From positions 806,001 through 870,000 of the forward strand of contig OZ241368.1 of NCBI GenBank assembly GCA_965200525.1: a stretch of 64,000 nucleotides of DNA. Direction: 5' to 3'. How positions within the stretch are numbered: position 1 is the stretch's first letter; each line of letters begins with the position of its first letter. Source of the stretch: JANNPJ01 sp965200525. GTDB lineage: Bacteria > Actinomycetota > Actinomycetes > Actinomycetales > Kineosporiaceae. The position numbers and the translations under genes are program-made. The notes beneath the pieces are model-generated. The model made no database searches. It worked only from the letters and a program-made list of their open reading frames with translations, and was not told where the DNA came from. Below, piece by piece: positions 47,831 through 55,862 of the stretch.

Positions 47831-48868
47831 TCAGGGCACCAGGATCGCCCGGCCGCGGATCCGGCCGGCGTCCAGGTTGTCGATCGCGTCCTGGAAGTCG
47901 GTCAGCGCGAACTTGCTGGTGTGCAGCTGGACCCGCTGCTGGGCGGCCAGGGCCATCAGCTCGACCAGGTCGTTGTACGAGCCGACCAGGTTCCCGATGA
48001 AGTTGATCTCGGTCGAGATGATGTCGATGGTCGGCACATTGATGTTCTCGCCGTAGCCGACCACGTGATAGTCGCCGGCCCGGCGCAGCATTCGCACACC
48101 CTCGCCGGTTGAACCGCCCTCACCGACGAAGTCGACGACCACCTCGGCCCCCTGGCCACCGGTCAGGGTGAGCACCTCCTCGACGTGATCACCACCGGCG
48201 ACGACGCCGTGGTCGGCGCCAATCGAGAGGGCCAGCTTGAGCGCGTCCGGGTTGCGGTCGACGACGATCAGCTCGGCCGGGCTGAGCGCCTTGAGCACCT
48301 GGATCCCGATGTGCCCGAGCCCGCCGGCGCCGATCACCACGCACCGGTCGCCGGCCCGCAACCGCCGGGCCGCCTTGGCCGCCGCGTGATAGGCGGTCAG
48401 GCCGGCGTCGGCCAGCGCCGCGACGTCCGAGGGCTCGAGCGAGTCGTCGATCTTGACCACGCTGCGGGCCGAGGTCAGCAGGTACTCGGCGTACCCACCG
48501 GCCGTGTCGATCCCGGGGAACTGCGAGTTCTCGCAGTGCACGTCGTCGCCGAACCGGCAGGCCCGGCAGAGCCCGCAGGTGATCAGCGGGTGCACGATCA
48601 CCTTGTCGCCCTCGACCACATTGGTGACGGCGCTGCCGACGGCATGCACCCAGCCCGCGTTCTCGTGCCCGATCGTGTAGGGCAGCCCGACGCCGGACTT
48701 CTCGGCCCACTGGCCTTCCAGGATGTGCAGGTCGGTGCGGCAGACCCCGGCCCCGCCGATCTTCACGACGACGTCGAACGGCCCGCTGACCTGCGGAATC
48801 GGTAGCTCGGTGAGCTGCAGCGGCTGGTGGTAGCCGACCACCTGCACGGCTTTCATGACTGCGTTCAT
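47831..48868 (-). CDS. Zinc-dependent alcohol dehydrogenase of a prm/mim-type operon
   Basis: 345 residues, medium-chain dehydrogenase. Catalytic zinc ligands in GVCRTDLHILEG and IGHENAG; the four structural-zinc cysteines in CGLCRACRFGDDVHC; NAD(P) site VIGAGGLGHIGIQVL. Such dehydrogenases close the operons of propane/phenol-type di-iron monooxygenases and oxidise the alcohol product. Its start overlaps the stop of the MIP18-like gene (ATGA), so it is translationally coupled. No monooxygenase subunit gene is in the window. Confidence 0.92.
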   Translation of the reverse strand: MNAVMKAVQVVGYHQPLQLTELPIPQVSGPFDVVVKIGGAGVCRTDLHILEGQWAEKSGVGLPYTIGHENAGWVHAVGSAVTNVVEGDKVIVHPLITCGLCRACRFGDDVHCENSQFPGIDTAGGYAEYLLTSARSVVKIDDSLEPSDVAALADAGLTAYHAAAKAARRLRAGDRCVVIGAGGLGHIGIQVLKALSPAELIVVDRNPDALKLALSIGADHGVVAGGDHVEEVLTLTGGQGAEVVVDFVGEGGSTGEGVRMLRRAGDYHVVGYGENINVPTIDIISTEINFIGNLVGSYNDLVELMALAAQQRVQLHTSKFALTDFQDAIDNLDAGRIRGRAILVP

Positions 48869-49617
48869 GAGGTCTTCACCTTCAGCGGGAGGAGGGGACG
48901 GTCGTCGTGGGCACAGGGCGCCTGATCGTGCTCCGAGCCGGGGTACCGGGTTCGCAGCAGACCCCGGCAGAAGTGGGCGTTGCCGTCGATCGAGATCCGC
49001 ACCGAGCGGGCCATCCGCAGCCGCAGCGGCACCTGTTCGGGCGGGTAGGCCCGGCCATGGTCGTCGACCAGCGCCGGGGACGCCGGATCGATGCTCAGGC
49101 CGAGCGCGGCCCGGCGCCGCAACAGGGCCTCGGTCTCGCGGCCGGCGGGCAGGTCGCCCAGGGAGGTCGAGCCCAGATTCTCCGGGCCGATCCGCGGGTC
49201 GGTCCGCATCAGGTGGGACAGCGCCCGTTCGGTGGCGGCGGTGTGGGCCTTGCGGCGGAAGGTCTGGCGCAGTTCGTCGAGCGAGTCCTCGGCCTCCGAG
49301 CCGAACGTGCCCCGGTATCCGGCGTCCGCGGCCAGCCCGGCGTTGATCAGGTCGGAGTCGTGGTGGTCGTCGAGCCGCACCAGCACCGAGCGGACGCCGT
49401 CCAGCGCCGTGATCGCGTCCTTGGCGTCGGAGGCCATCAGGTAGGCGAAGTTCGGCGAGCAGAAGGACGTCGGCAGCCGCAGGTGCACGACGACGTCGCC
49501 CGGCTCGCTGACCGACACCGACCGGACGAAGCCCAGATCGGTGATCGGCTCGTCCAGCTCCGGGTCCAGCACCGTGCCGAGTGCCCCGCTGACCGCCCGC
49601 CCGAGGGCGGCCGTCAT
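48865..49617 (-). CDS. MIP18/DUF59-type Fe-S assembly protein of a prm/mim-type operon
   Basis: 250 residues. The N-terminal ~100 form a MIP18 domain (VLDPELDEPITDLGFVRSV, then LRLPTSFCSPNFAYLMASDA with the active-type Cys). The C-terminal 150 are specific to proteins encoded beside di-iron monooxygenases and include HFCRGLLRTRYPG and a His/Cys-containing tail (SEHDQAPCAHDD). A role in metal or Fe-S delivery is inferred. It overlaps both neighbours (one base with the amidohydrolase, four with the dehydrogenase). Confidence 0.8.
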   Translation of the reverse strand: MTAALGRAVSGALGTVLDPELDEPITDLGFVRSVSVSEPGDVVVHLRLPTSFCSPNFAYLMASDAKDAITALDGVRSVLVRLDDHHDSDLINAGLAADAGYRGTFGSEAEDSLDELRQTFRRKAHTAATERALSHLMRTDPRIGPENLGSTSLGDLPAGRETEALLRRRAALGLSIDPASPALVDDHGRAYPPEQVPLRLRMARSVRISIDGNAHFCRGLLRTRYPGSEHDQAPCAHDDRPLLPLKVKTS

Positions 49618-50642
49618 CAGGCGACCGCCGCAGCCTGCGGCTCGGCCTGCGCCGGCGGGTCGCTGACCTGCAGGTCCGCCGGTACCGGGAGGTCGTAGAG
49701 AGCGGCCGCGTTGAGCCCGAGGATCTTCTTCTTCTGGTCCACGGTCAGCGGCGCGTACTCGGTCAGGTCTTCCGGGATCTGGAAGTCGACGAACTTCTCC
49801 ACCAGCCACTTCGGCGACCAGATGGCGTAGTCGCTGGAGAAGTGGATCCGGTTCTCGTCCATCCAGTAGAGCAGCTCGCCGATGATCTGGGCGAAGTACC
49901 GGGGCCGGGTGTGGATGAACGGCATGGCCACGGCCAGGCCGGCGTGCACGTTCGGTTCCTGGGTGGCGATCCAGCAGAAGTCCTCCAGCCGGGGCAGACC
50001 GCAGTGCTCCACGATGAAGGTCAGGTCGGTGAAGTCGGTGGCCACCTTGTCGATGTCGGCGACGTCGAACGCGTCCCGGTCCAGCGGGCGGATGGTCGGG
50101 CCCTTGTGCACGTGGATGTTGGTGATGCCCAGTTCGCGGCAGGCCTCGAGGTAGCGGTACGACCACTTGTCGTCCATCTTCCAGCCCCGCGAGTCGCCGA
50201 ACCACTCGGCGGTGTAGAGCTTCACGCCCTTGAGGTTGAACCGGGCGGCGTCCTCGCGCAGCTGCTTGAGGCCGTCCTCGCCGAAGCGCGGGTCGTAGGC
50301 GTGGTTGTAGGTGAGCTTGTCCGGGTACTTCTGGGCCAGCGCGAACGCCTCCTCGGTCTGCCCGAAACCGTTGCCGTAAAAGGCCCGCAGCAGGGCCGGC
50401 TGGAAGATCGCGTGATCGACGTAGCCGTCCTCGAACAGGTCCTTCATCAGCCGGTCGCCGCCGTAGTACAGGTACTCCTCGTAGGGCCAGACCTCGGACT
50501 CGGGGCTCAGGTTGCGGTGGTAGTCGTAGAAGCAGTCGATGAACTGCTTGCCGTGGATGTTGAGCTGGTTGGCCGGGCGGGCGTCCCAGAGCGCGATGTG
50601 CGCGTCCACGATGAAGTACTTCTCGCCGTCCTTGGTGTACAT
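49617..50642 (-). CDS. Amidohydrolase-2 family protein of a prm/mim-type operon
   Basis: 341 residues with a TIM-barrel amidohydrolase pattern: VDAHIALWD near the N-terminus, KLYTAEW, NIHVHKGPTIRPLD, FIVEHCGLPRLEDFC, and FSSDYAIW with the catalytic-type Asp. The first motif is normally D-x-H-x-H; here the second His is Ala, so one metal ligand is missing. First gene of the three-gene operon; GGAGG sits ahead of the ATG. Homologues in propane/methyl-ketone/phenol monooxygenase clusters are needed for activity but their reaction is unclear to me. Confidence 0.85.
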   Translation of the reverse strand: MYTKDGEKYFIVDAHIALWDARPANQLNIHGKQFIDCFYDYHRNLSPESEVWPYEEYLYYGGDRLMKDLFEDGYVDHAIFQPALLRAFYGNGFGQTEEAFALAQKYPDKLTYNHAYDPRFGEDGLKQLREDAARFNLKGVKLYTAEWFGDSRGWKMDDKWSYRYLEACRELGITNIHVHKGPTIRPLDRDAFDVADIDKVATDFTDLTFIVEHCGLPRLEDFCWIATQEPNVHAGLAVAMPFIHTRPRYFAQIIGELLYWMDENRIHFSSDYAIWSPKWLVEKFVDFQIPEDLTEYAPLTVDQKKKILGLNAAALYDLPVPADLQVSDPPAQAEPQAAAVA

Positions 50643-50963
50643 CGGTCCTCCACGTCGTCGGAGAGTCGCCGGGTTCGTCGCCGGGCTTGAACCTCTTCAC
50701 CTCGACGCTAGGCAGCCCCCCGAGCGCCCGCCAGGCATTGGCTGTCTCACTTTGAGACGCCGCCGCCCTGGGCCGGGCCGTCGAGGCCGACCTAGGCTGA
50801 GGGGGCTCGCCCGCAGTCGCGTGGAGGTGCCCGCAGCGATCCTCGAACACGCCTTGATCGATGAACGAAATTGGTGGTGATCACCCCCGCACGGGCACAT
50901 CGATCAAGGTGAGCTCCAAGGTGGGAGGCCGGGATCGGTCGCCGGACCGGTAAGACTGGACCG
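50643..50963. promoter_or_regulatory. Divergent control region with two dyad elements
   Basis: A 321-base intergenic region between the prm/mim-type operon (minus) and the hydroxyacid dehydrogenase gene (plus). Two inverted repeats are visible. GTCTCA-CTT-TGAGAC at 50744-50758, 102 bases before the amidohydrolase start, is a likely regulator site. A concentric pair, outer 11-bp arms 50853-50863/50898-50908 and an inner 10-bp palindrome 50876-50885, shares one centre. No clear -10/-35 hexamers were recognised. Confidence 0.55.
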
Positions 50964-52028
50964 GTGAATTCCTCAACGCCGGGACGGCGGGGCGACCGCT
51001 CGACGATCGCCGTCATCGGGGTGGGCCGGATCGGGCTGCCGATCTGCCGTCGCCTGATCGGGGCCGGACACACCGTGATCGCCGTGGACATCTCGCCGGC
51101 CCGGCGGGAGCTGGCCGCCGAGGCCGGGGCCGTCACCGGCCCGAGCGCATCGCAGGCCTGCGAGCGGGCCGACCTCGTGCTGACCGTGCTGCCCGGCGGG
51201 CCCGAGCTGCGGGCCGAGATGCTGGGGGGCGAGCTTCCGGGGGCCGAGATGTCTGGGGCGGAGGTACCTGGGGCCGACGTACCTGGGGCCGACGTACCTG
51301 GGGCCGACGTACCTGGGGCCGACGTACCTGGGGCCGCAATGGACGGCCGCGGTGACGAGAACCCGGGACTGCTGCGCCGGATGCCGGCCGGCCTCACCTG
51401 GATCGACCTGACCAGCGCCGGGCCCGAACTGGGCCACGACCTGGCCGAGGCCGCGCTCGCCGCCGGCGTCCTAGCCCTGGACTCGCCGGTGGGTGGTGGG
51501 GTGAGCGCCGCCGAACAGGGAACCCTGACGCTGTTCGTCGGTGGTGCGGCCGACCTCCTGGACCGCTGGCGACCGGTGCTGGAGGCGATCGCCGAGCCGG
51601 ACCGGATCCTGCACCTGGGCCGGCCCGGGGCCGGCTACCTCACCAAGCTGCTGGTGAACCTGCTGTGGTTCGGCCAGGCCGTGGCCACCGGCGAGGCGAT
51701 GCTGCTGGCGCAGGCCGGCGGCCTCGACCTGGGCCGGCTGCGCCAGGTGCTGATGGCCGGCCCGGCCGGGTCGTCGTTCATCACCTCGTACCTGCCCGCC
51801 CTGTTCGACGGCGACTACCTGACCTCGTTCGGGCTCGACCGCTGCGTGGAGGAACTGCAGGCCGTCAGGGCCGCCGCCCAGGGCTACGGCCTGCCGTTCG
51901 AGCTGTCCGGCCTGGTGGCCGACCTGCACGCCCGGGCGCTGGCCGAGTTCGGCCCGGTCGACGGTGAGCTGATGGCAGTCGCCTACCTGGAGGCCCGGGC
52001 CGGACGGACGATCCGGGCCGATCCCTGA
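50964..52028 (+). CDS. NAD(P)-dependent beta-hydroxyacid dehydrogenase family oxidoreductase with internal repeat
   Basis: 354 residues from GTG. The Rossmann motif IAVIGVGRIGLPICRRL, the substrate-site DSPVGGGVSAAEQGTLTLF and the catalytic Lys in GAGYLTKLLVN mark the 6PGDH/HIBADH family. Residues about 90-125 are a (GADVP)-type repeat inserted in the loop after the fifth strand of the NAD domain, encoded by a 15-bp minisatellite. The insert lies away from the catalytic domain, so the enzyme may still be active. Substrate unknown; it might work with the neighbouring alcohol-oxidation operon. Confidence 0.83.
   Translation: MNSSTPGRRGDRSTIAVIGVGRIGLPICRRLIGAGHTVIAVDISPARRELAAEAGAVTGPSASQACERADLVLTVLPGGPELRAEMLGGELPGAEMSGAEVPGADVPGADVPGADVPGADVPGAAMDGRGDENPGLLRRMPAGLTWIDLTSAGPELGHDLAEAALAAGVLALDSPVGGGVSAAEQGTLTLFVGGAADLLDRWRPVLEAIAEPDRILHLGRPGAGYLTKLLVNLLWFGQAVATGEAMLLAQAGGLDLGRLRQVLMAGPAGSSFITSYLPALFDGDYLTSFGLDRCVEELQAVRAAAQGYGLPFELSGLVADLHARALAEFGPVDGELMAVAYLEARAGRTIRADP
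51231..51335 (+). repeat. 15-bp in-frame minisatellite, seven units
   Basis: Four perfect units of GACGTACCTGGGGCC (51276-51335), one with a single change (51261-51275) and two more diverged copies before it (51231-51260). Being a multiple of three, gains or losses keep the reading frame. Confidence 0.95.
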
Positions 52029-52251
52029 GGCCTCGGCCGCCTCAACACAACCCTAACCACTACTTTCCGTGGCTTCATCGATCACCTCGGCAACCGGAAT
52101 GCCGCGACAAAACCGCAGGACAGCGGCCGTGACGAGGGACACATCAGGCAACCCTACGGCCAGGATATTGATCACTCTTAGTGGAGGCTTAGGTCGCAGC
52201 CGACCCACCGACCGGCAGAGTGACGGCCGCAGTCGACAAGGGAGACACCTC

Positions 52252-53094
52252 GTGAGCACTGATTCCGGGATCTGGGGCTGGACCGGCGACATCGGCCATC
52301 TCGGGTTCACCGTCAGCTTCAGCCTGGGCCGCTCCCCGCAGGACGTGCTCTACCGATACGGCGTCGACGGCTCGGCGGCCAGGCCTCTGAGCCGCACCGA
52401 CGCGTGGGCCAGTTCCCCGCCGAACTACCGCGGCGGTCAGCTCCGGGCCGGGACCGTGGGCCGCTGGGGCTTCTGCTTCGAGGAGGCCGGCATCGAGGGA
52501 TTCAAACCGGCCACCCTCACCCTGCTGTCCGAGGACACCGAGACCCTGTCGTTCTACACCGCCGCCGGGGCCAGCAGCTTCATCCACCTCAAGGACGGCC
52601 AGGGCGTCGAGGCGTTCGAGCCCGGCCTGCCGTTCACCCTGCGCGGTGAGGAGCCGACCCGGTTCTGGAACGACACCCAGAAGATCCTCGAGCGCTCCAC
52701 CCTGGAAGCGCCCATCCGGCCCGCCCACGCCGTCCTGCAGGTGATCACCAAGTACGTCCGGGGCCTGCTCGATCGGGCCACCCTCGAGGGACCGCTGCTG
52801 ACCGCCTACCTGCCCGAGGCCCGGCGCCCAGCACCGACCACAGTGCCACCGGCCGAACCCGCGGCAGCCGACCCGACATCAGCCGACTTCGCCCGGGCCG
52901 ACTCCGTACCGGCTGACTCCGTATCGGCAAGCTCACCGTCGCCGTCCACCCCGGTGGCACCGGCGGCCACCCCGCCGAACCGGCCGTCTCCCCCGGCCGG
53001 GCCGGCTCCGGCCGCCAACACCGCACCCTTGCCGCTGGTGCGAAACGGCTTCACCCCGTCACAGCCGTCCCGCCAGCCGGCCCGAGCCTCCTGA
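52252..53094 (+). CDS. DUF6461-like protein with disordered Pro/Ala/Ser-rich tail
   Basis: 280 residues from the GTG at 52252, preceded by AAGGGAG; the upstream in-frame start at 52069 has no ribosome binding site. Residues 1-175 form a globular domain (IWGWTGDIGHLGFTVSFSLG, then GRWGFCFEE) similar to DUF6461-type actinobacterial proteins. Residues 180-280 are low complexity (ADPTSADFARADSVPADSVS). Function unknown; no membrane segment. Three bases separate it from the convergent nucleoside hydrolase gene. Confidence 0.65.
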   Translation: MSTDSGIWGWTGDIGHLGFTVSFSLGRSPQDVLYRYGVDGSAARPLSRTDAWASSPPNYRGGQLRAGTVGRWGFCFEEAGIEGFKPATLTLLSEDTETLSFYTAAGASSFIHLKDGQGVEAFEPGLPFTLRGEEPTRFWNDTQKILERSTLEAPIRPAHAVLQVITKYVRGLLDRATLEGPLLTAYLPEARRPAPTTVPPAEPAAADPTSADFARADSVPADSVSASSPSPSTPVAPAATPPNRPSPPAGPAPAANTAPLPLVRNGFTPSQPSRQPARAS

Positions 53095-53097
53095 CCT

Positions 53098-54069
53098 TCA
53101 GACAACACCGTCGGACGACGGGCCCCGGCCGGGCTCACCGATCGCCGCCAGCGCGCCGGTCATCAGCTCCCAGAACCGGCCCCGGTCGAGGTCGATCGCG
53201 ACGCTGACATCGCGGGGGCCGCTGCGCTCGGTGAAGTCGATGACCGTCATGCCGGTGGTGAACCGGCCGGTCAGCTCCACCTCCACGTGGGCCGGCCGCG
53301 TCGTCATCACCTCGGGGTCGATCACCACCGCCACCGCACAGGGGTCGTGCACCGGTGGGGCCGGCATGTTCTGGTCCTTCTCGTAGCTCTCGGCAAAGAA
53401 GTCGAGCAGTTCGGTGGTGAACCGGGCCGGACCGGTGCCGAGGGCGGCGATCCGGGCCCGGACGTCGGCCCCGGCCGTGGCCTGGTGGGTCAGGTCGAGC
53501 CCGATCAGCGTGACCGGCCAGGGCGCCTGCAGTACCGCCGCGGCGGCGTGCGGGTCGGCCCAGACGTTGAACTCGGCTGCCGGAGTGACGTTTCCACGGG
53601 TGTGAGCGCCGCCCATCAGTACCAGCGACCGGGCCCGGGCGGCGATGGCCGGCTCGCGGCGCAGGGCCAGGGCCAGGTTCGTGGCCGGCCCGACGCCGAT
53701 CAGGGTGACCTCTCCGGCCGGGAAGTCCAACAGCGTCTGGATGATCACGTCGACCGCGTGCCTCGGGTCCAGCGGAACGGTCGGCTCGGGCAGCACCGGG
53801 CCCCCGAGGCCGGATTCACCGTGAATGTCACCGGCGTGGAACGGCACCTGCAACAGCGGCCGATCGGCGCCGGCCGCGATCGGCACCTCGGTCATGCCGA
53901 TCACCGAGGCGACCACCCGGGCGTTACGGGTCACCTTGGCCAGATCCTGGTTGCCCGACACGGTGGTGACCGCCAGCAACTCGATCTGATCGCTGCCGTG
54001 GGCCAGCATGATCGCCAGCGCGTCGTCGTGACCGGGGTCGCAGTCGAGCAGGATCTTGGTTCGCGTCAT
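53098..54069 (-). CDS. Nucleoside hydrolase
   Basis: 323 residues of the inosine-uridine nucleoside hydrolase family. Calcium-binding motif LDCDPGHDDALAIML at the N-terminus, IGVGPATNLALAL, NVWADPHAAAAVL, and the C-terminal VHDPCAVAVVI with the last Asp ligand. It splits the N-glycosidic bond of ribonucleosides in purine or pyrimidine salvage. The ATG at 54069 lacks a strong Shine-Dalgarno, but the motif spacing supports it. Confidence 0.93.
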   Translation of the reverse strand: MTRTKILLDCDPGHDDALAIMLAHGSDQIELLAVTTVSGNQDLAKVTRNARVVASVIGMTEVPIAAGADRPLLQVPFHAGDIHGESGLGGPVLPEPTVPLDPRHAVDVIIQTLLDFPAGEVTLIGVGPATNLALALRREPAIAARARSLVLMGGAHTRGNVTPAAEFNVWADPHAAAAVLQAPWPVTLIGLDLTHQATAGADVRARIAALGTGPARFTTELLDFFAESYEKDQNMPAPPVHDPCAVAVVIDPEVMTTRPAHVEVELTGRFTTGMTVIDFTERSGPRDVSVAIDLDRGRFWELMTGALAAIGEPGRGPSSDGVV

Positions 54070-54180
54070 GAGAGTCGACGATAATTCACGGCCCCCCGCT
54101 CCAGGACGGTTCCGATCGGCCACCTGTCACAGTGGGGTGCACCGACCCGCACCCCCGTCCTGCGACCTTCGAGGAGACCG

Positions 54181-54354
54181 ATGACTGAGGACCACAAGAG
54201 CGACCTGACCAGAGCCGCCCGCGACTACGCCGGGCAGGCCGCGAGCGTGGCCAGCAAACTGCGACCCGGCAGCTACGACTCGGTACAGGCCCTGGCCCTG
54301 CTCTCCATCGCCCACAGCCTGCTGGCGCTCACCGACGAGCACAGCGCCAGGTAA
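54181..54354 (+). CDS. Small helical protein (57 residues), unknown
   Basis: A short reading frame with GAGGAG eight bases ahead of the ATG and TAA stop. The product (start MTEDHKSDLTRAARDYAGQA) is predicted to be two amphipathic helices, the second running SVQALALLSIAHSLLALTDE. Third-position GC is high, as in genuine genes here. No family recognised. Confidence 0.6.
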   Translation: MTEDHKSDLTRAARDYAGQAASVASKLRPGSYDSVQALALLSIAHSLLALTDEHSAR

Positions 54355-54388
54355 CTCGACCAGGGCACGTCGGACCGGCGAAGGCCGC

Positions 54389-54904
54389 TCAGGTCTCGAA
54401 ACGGAACCGGGTGGCATCGCTCGGAAAGCTGAACCAGGCCAGGGCCCGGCGGGGGGTGAGGACTCGCAACCCCCCGCCGTCGGCGCCGGCCCAGGCATCG
54501 GCCGTGGGGCTGTAACCAAGGTCGTGGTACTTCGCGAAAGCGGCCGCGATCCGCGGGCCGAGATCTTCGGCGGGGGCGCGGGCCGGCCGGGACTCGCCCT
54601 CCACGATAACCGCCTGGGTGCCGTTCTCCAGGTGCAGCGAGCAGCCCGGATTGGCGTTGAGGTTCTGCACGTGCACGGTGCTCGGTGCGCCGTCGTACCA
54701 GAACCGGCCGTCGAGCCAGACCCCCCACCGGGGGATCACATGGGGCCGGCCGTCGGGCCGGACCGAGGCCAGCCAGTAGTTGGTGGCGTTCACCAGTCGC
54801 GTTTCGACGTCGGCCCAGTCGAGCATGCCTTCGGTGCTGCTGGGCAGGCCGTAGCCCTCAGGCATGAGCGGGCGGTCCGCTCGGGGAGCAGAGATCTGAG
54901 TCAT
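54389..54904 (-). CDS. Pyridoxamine 5'-phosphate oxidase-like (split beta-barrel) protein
   Basis: 171 residues with the FMN/F420-binding split-barrel pattern: NYWLASVRPDGRPHVIPRWG, FWYDGAPSTVHVQNLNANPG, and NGTQAVIVEGESR. Actinobacterial relatives often bind F420 and act on diverse reducible substrates; the cofactor cannot be decided here. It converges on the 57-residue gene with 34 bases between. Confidence 0.85.
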   Translation of the reverse strand: MTQISAPRADRPLMPEGYGLPSSTEGMLDWADVETRLVNATNYWLASVRPDGRPHVIPRWGVWLDGRFWYDGAPSTVHVQNLNANPGCSLHLENGTQAVIVEGESRPARAPAEDLGPRIAAAFAKYHDLGYSPTADAWAGADGGGLRVLTPRRALAWFSFPSDATRFRFET

Positions 54905-55043
54905 GCTTGGAGATTAATCGGGCCCACCGACAGTTCCGTGGGCCGACGCGAACGGCGGCGATCAAGCGCCGGCCGGGCCTGCCGCGCACAGGTGCGGAAC
55001 CTTCGAGACGTTTCGGCGGAGCAGGCACCGGCTCGACCGGGGG

Positions 55044-55118
55044 CTACTTCTTCTTGCCGCCCTTCTTCTTGTCCTTCTTCTTCTTGTCCTTCTTCTTCTT
55101 GTCCTTCTTCTTCGCCAC
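55044..55118 (-). CDS. Lysine-only micro-ORF (24 residues)
   Basis: On the minus strand, GTG with AGGTGAGGGGG upstream opens 24 codons: VAKKK, then three D(K)3-4 units, then GGKKK and TAG. 17 of the 24 residues are Lys, all encoded by AAG. The DNA is a near-pure purine strand made of 15-bp repeats. Translation is unproven; a basic peptide binding RNA or DNA, or just a slippage-grown repeat, are both possible. The flanking 140 and 220 bases hold no other gene. Confidence 0.4.
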   Translation of the reverse strand: MAKKKDKKKKDKKKKDKKKGGKKK

Positions 55119-55338
55119 GGTCGACCCCCTCACCTGTTCATCTCGTGGACATGTCCTCGACATCTTAAATCTACTTCTTGATCGGTGCGGCACCGCGGGC
55201 CGGTGGTGATCATGCGAACGGCTCAACCGTCGCCGGGGCTGATGCCTGTCTTCGCTGATCAGCGCCTATGCCGACCGTCAGGCCCAGAAGTTTGCCAGCC
55301 CGGCCTCACGGACCACCCTCAGCCGGCGTCTACCCGGC

Positions 55339-55806
55339 ATGAGTGCCTTCGTGATCTCCGCCCTGCCCGCCGCCGACCTCGACCGGATCCGGGTCCGTGG
55401 TATCGACGACTTCGGCAACCATCTCAACATCACCGTCAACCAGGACGACGGCGGAACGCCTTTGCGCTGCTGCCTGCGCGAGGCCGCGGTCGGTGAGAGG
55501 GTGGCCCTGCTGGCCTGGCGGCCGGCACCCAGGCCAGGTCCCTACGCTGAGGTCGGGCCGATCTTCATCCACGCCGAACCGTGCACGGGCTGGTCGGGGC
55601 CGGGCTACCCGGAGGGGTTCCGGCCGCGACCGCAGCTACTGCGGGCCTACGACGCCCGCGGCTGGGTCGTCGACAACCGGCTGATCCAGGGTGAGGACGC
55701 CGACGACGCGATCGCGGAACTGCTCTCCCGGCCCGATGTCTGCTATCTGCACAGCCGCAATCCGCTGGCCGGGTGCTACATGTTCACCGTCTCGCGGGCC
55801 GTCTGA
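55339..55806 (+). CDS. DUF1203 domain protein
   Basis: 155 residues covering the DUF1203 domain end to end: RCCLREAAVGERVALLAWRP, GPYAEVGPIFIHAEPC, and VCYLHSRNPLAGCYMF. Function of the family is unknown. No signal peptide. An isolated gene followed 57 bases later by the SRPBCC gene. Confidence 0.85.
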   Translation: MSAFVISALPAADLDRIRVRGIDDFGNHLNITVNQDDGGTPLRCCLREAAVGERVALLAWRPAPRPGPYAEVGPIFIHAEPCTGWSGPGYPEGFRPRPQLLRAYDARGWVVDNRLIQGEDADDAIAELLSRPDVCYLHSRNPLAGCYMFTVSRAV

Positions 55807-55862
55807 CGATTTGGCGATGCTGAAGACGCATTCGGCCTCAGGTTCGCAATACGATCCCGGCC

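Noticed and set aside
55044..55226. 60-residue version of the lysine-rich frame starting at 55226
   Set aside because: The additional N-terminal 36 residues show no coding character and the ribosome binding site is next to the GTG at 55118.
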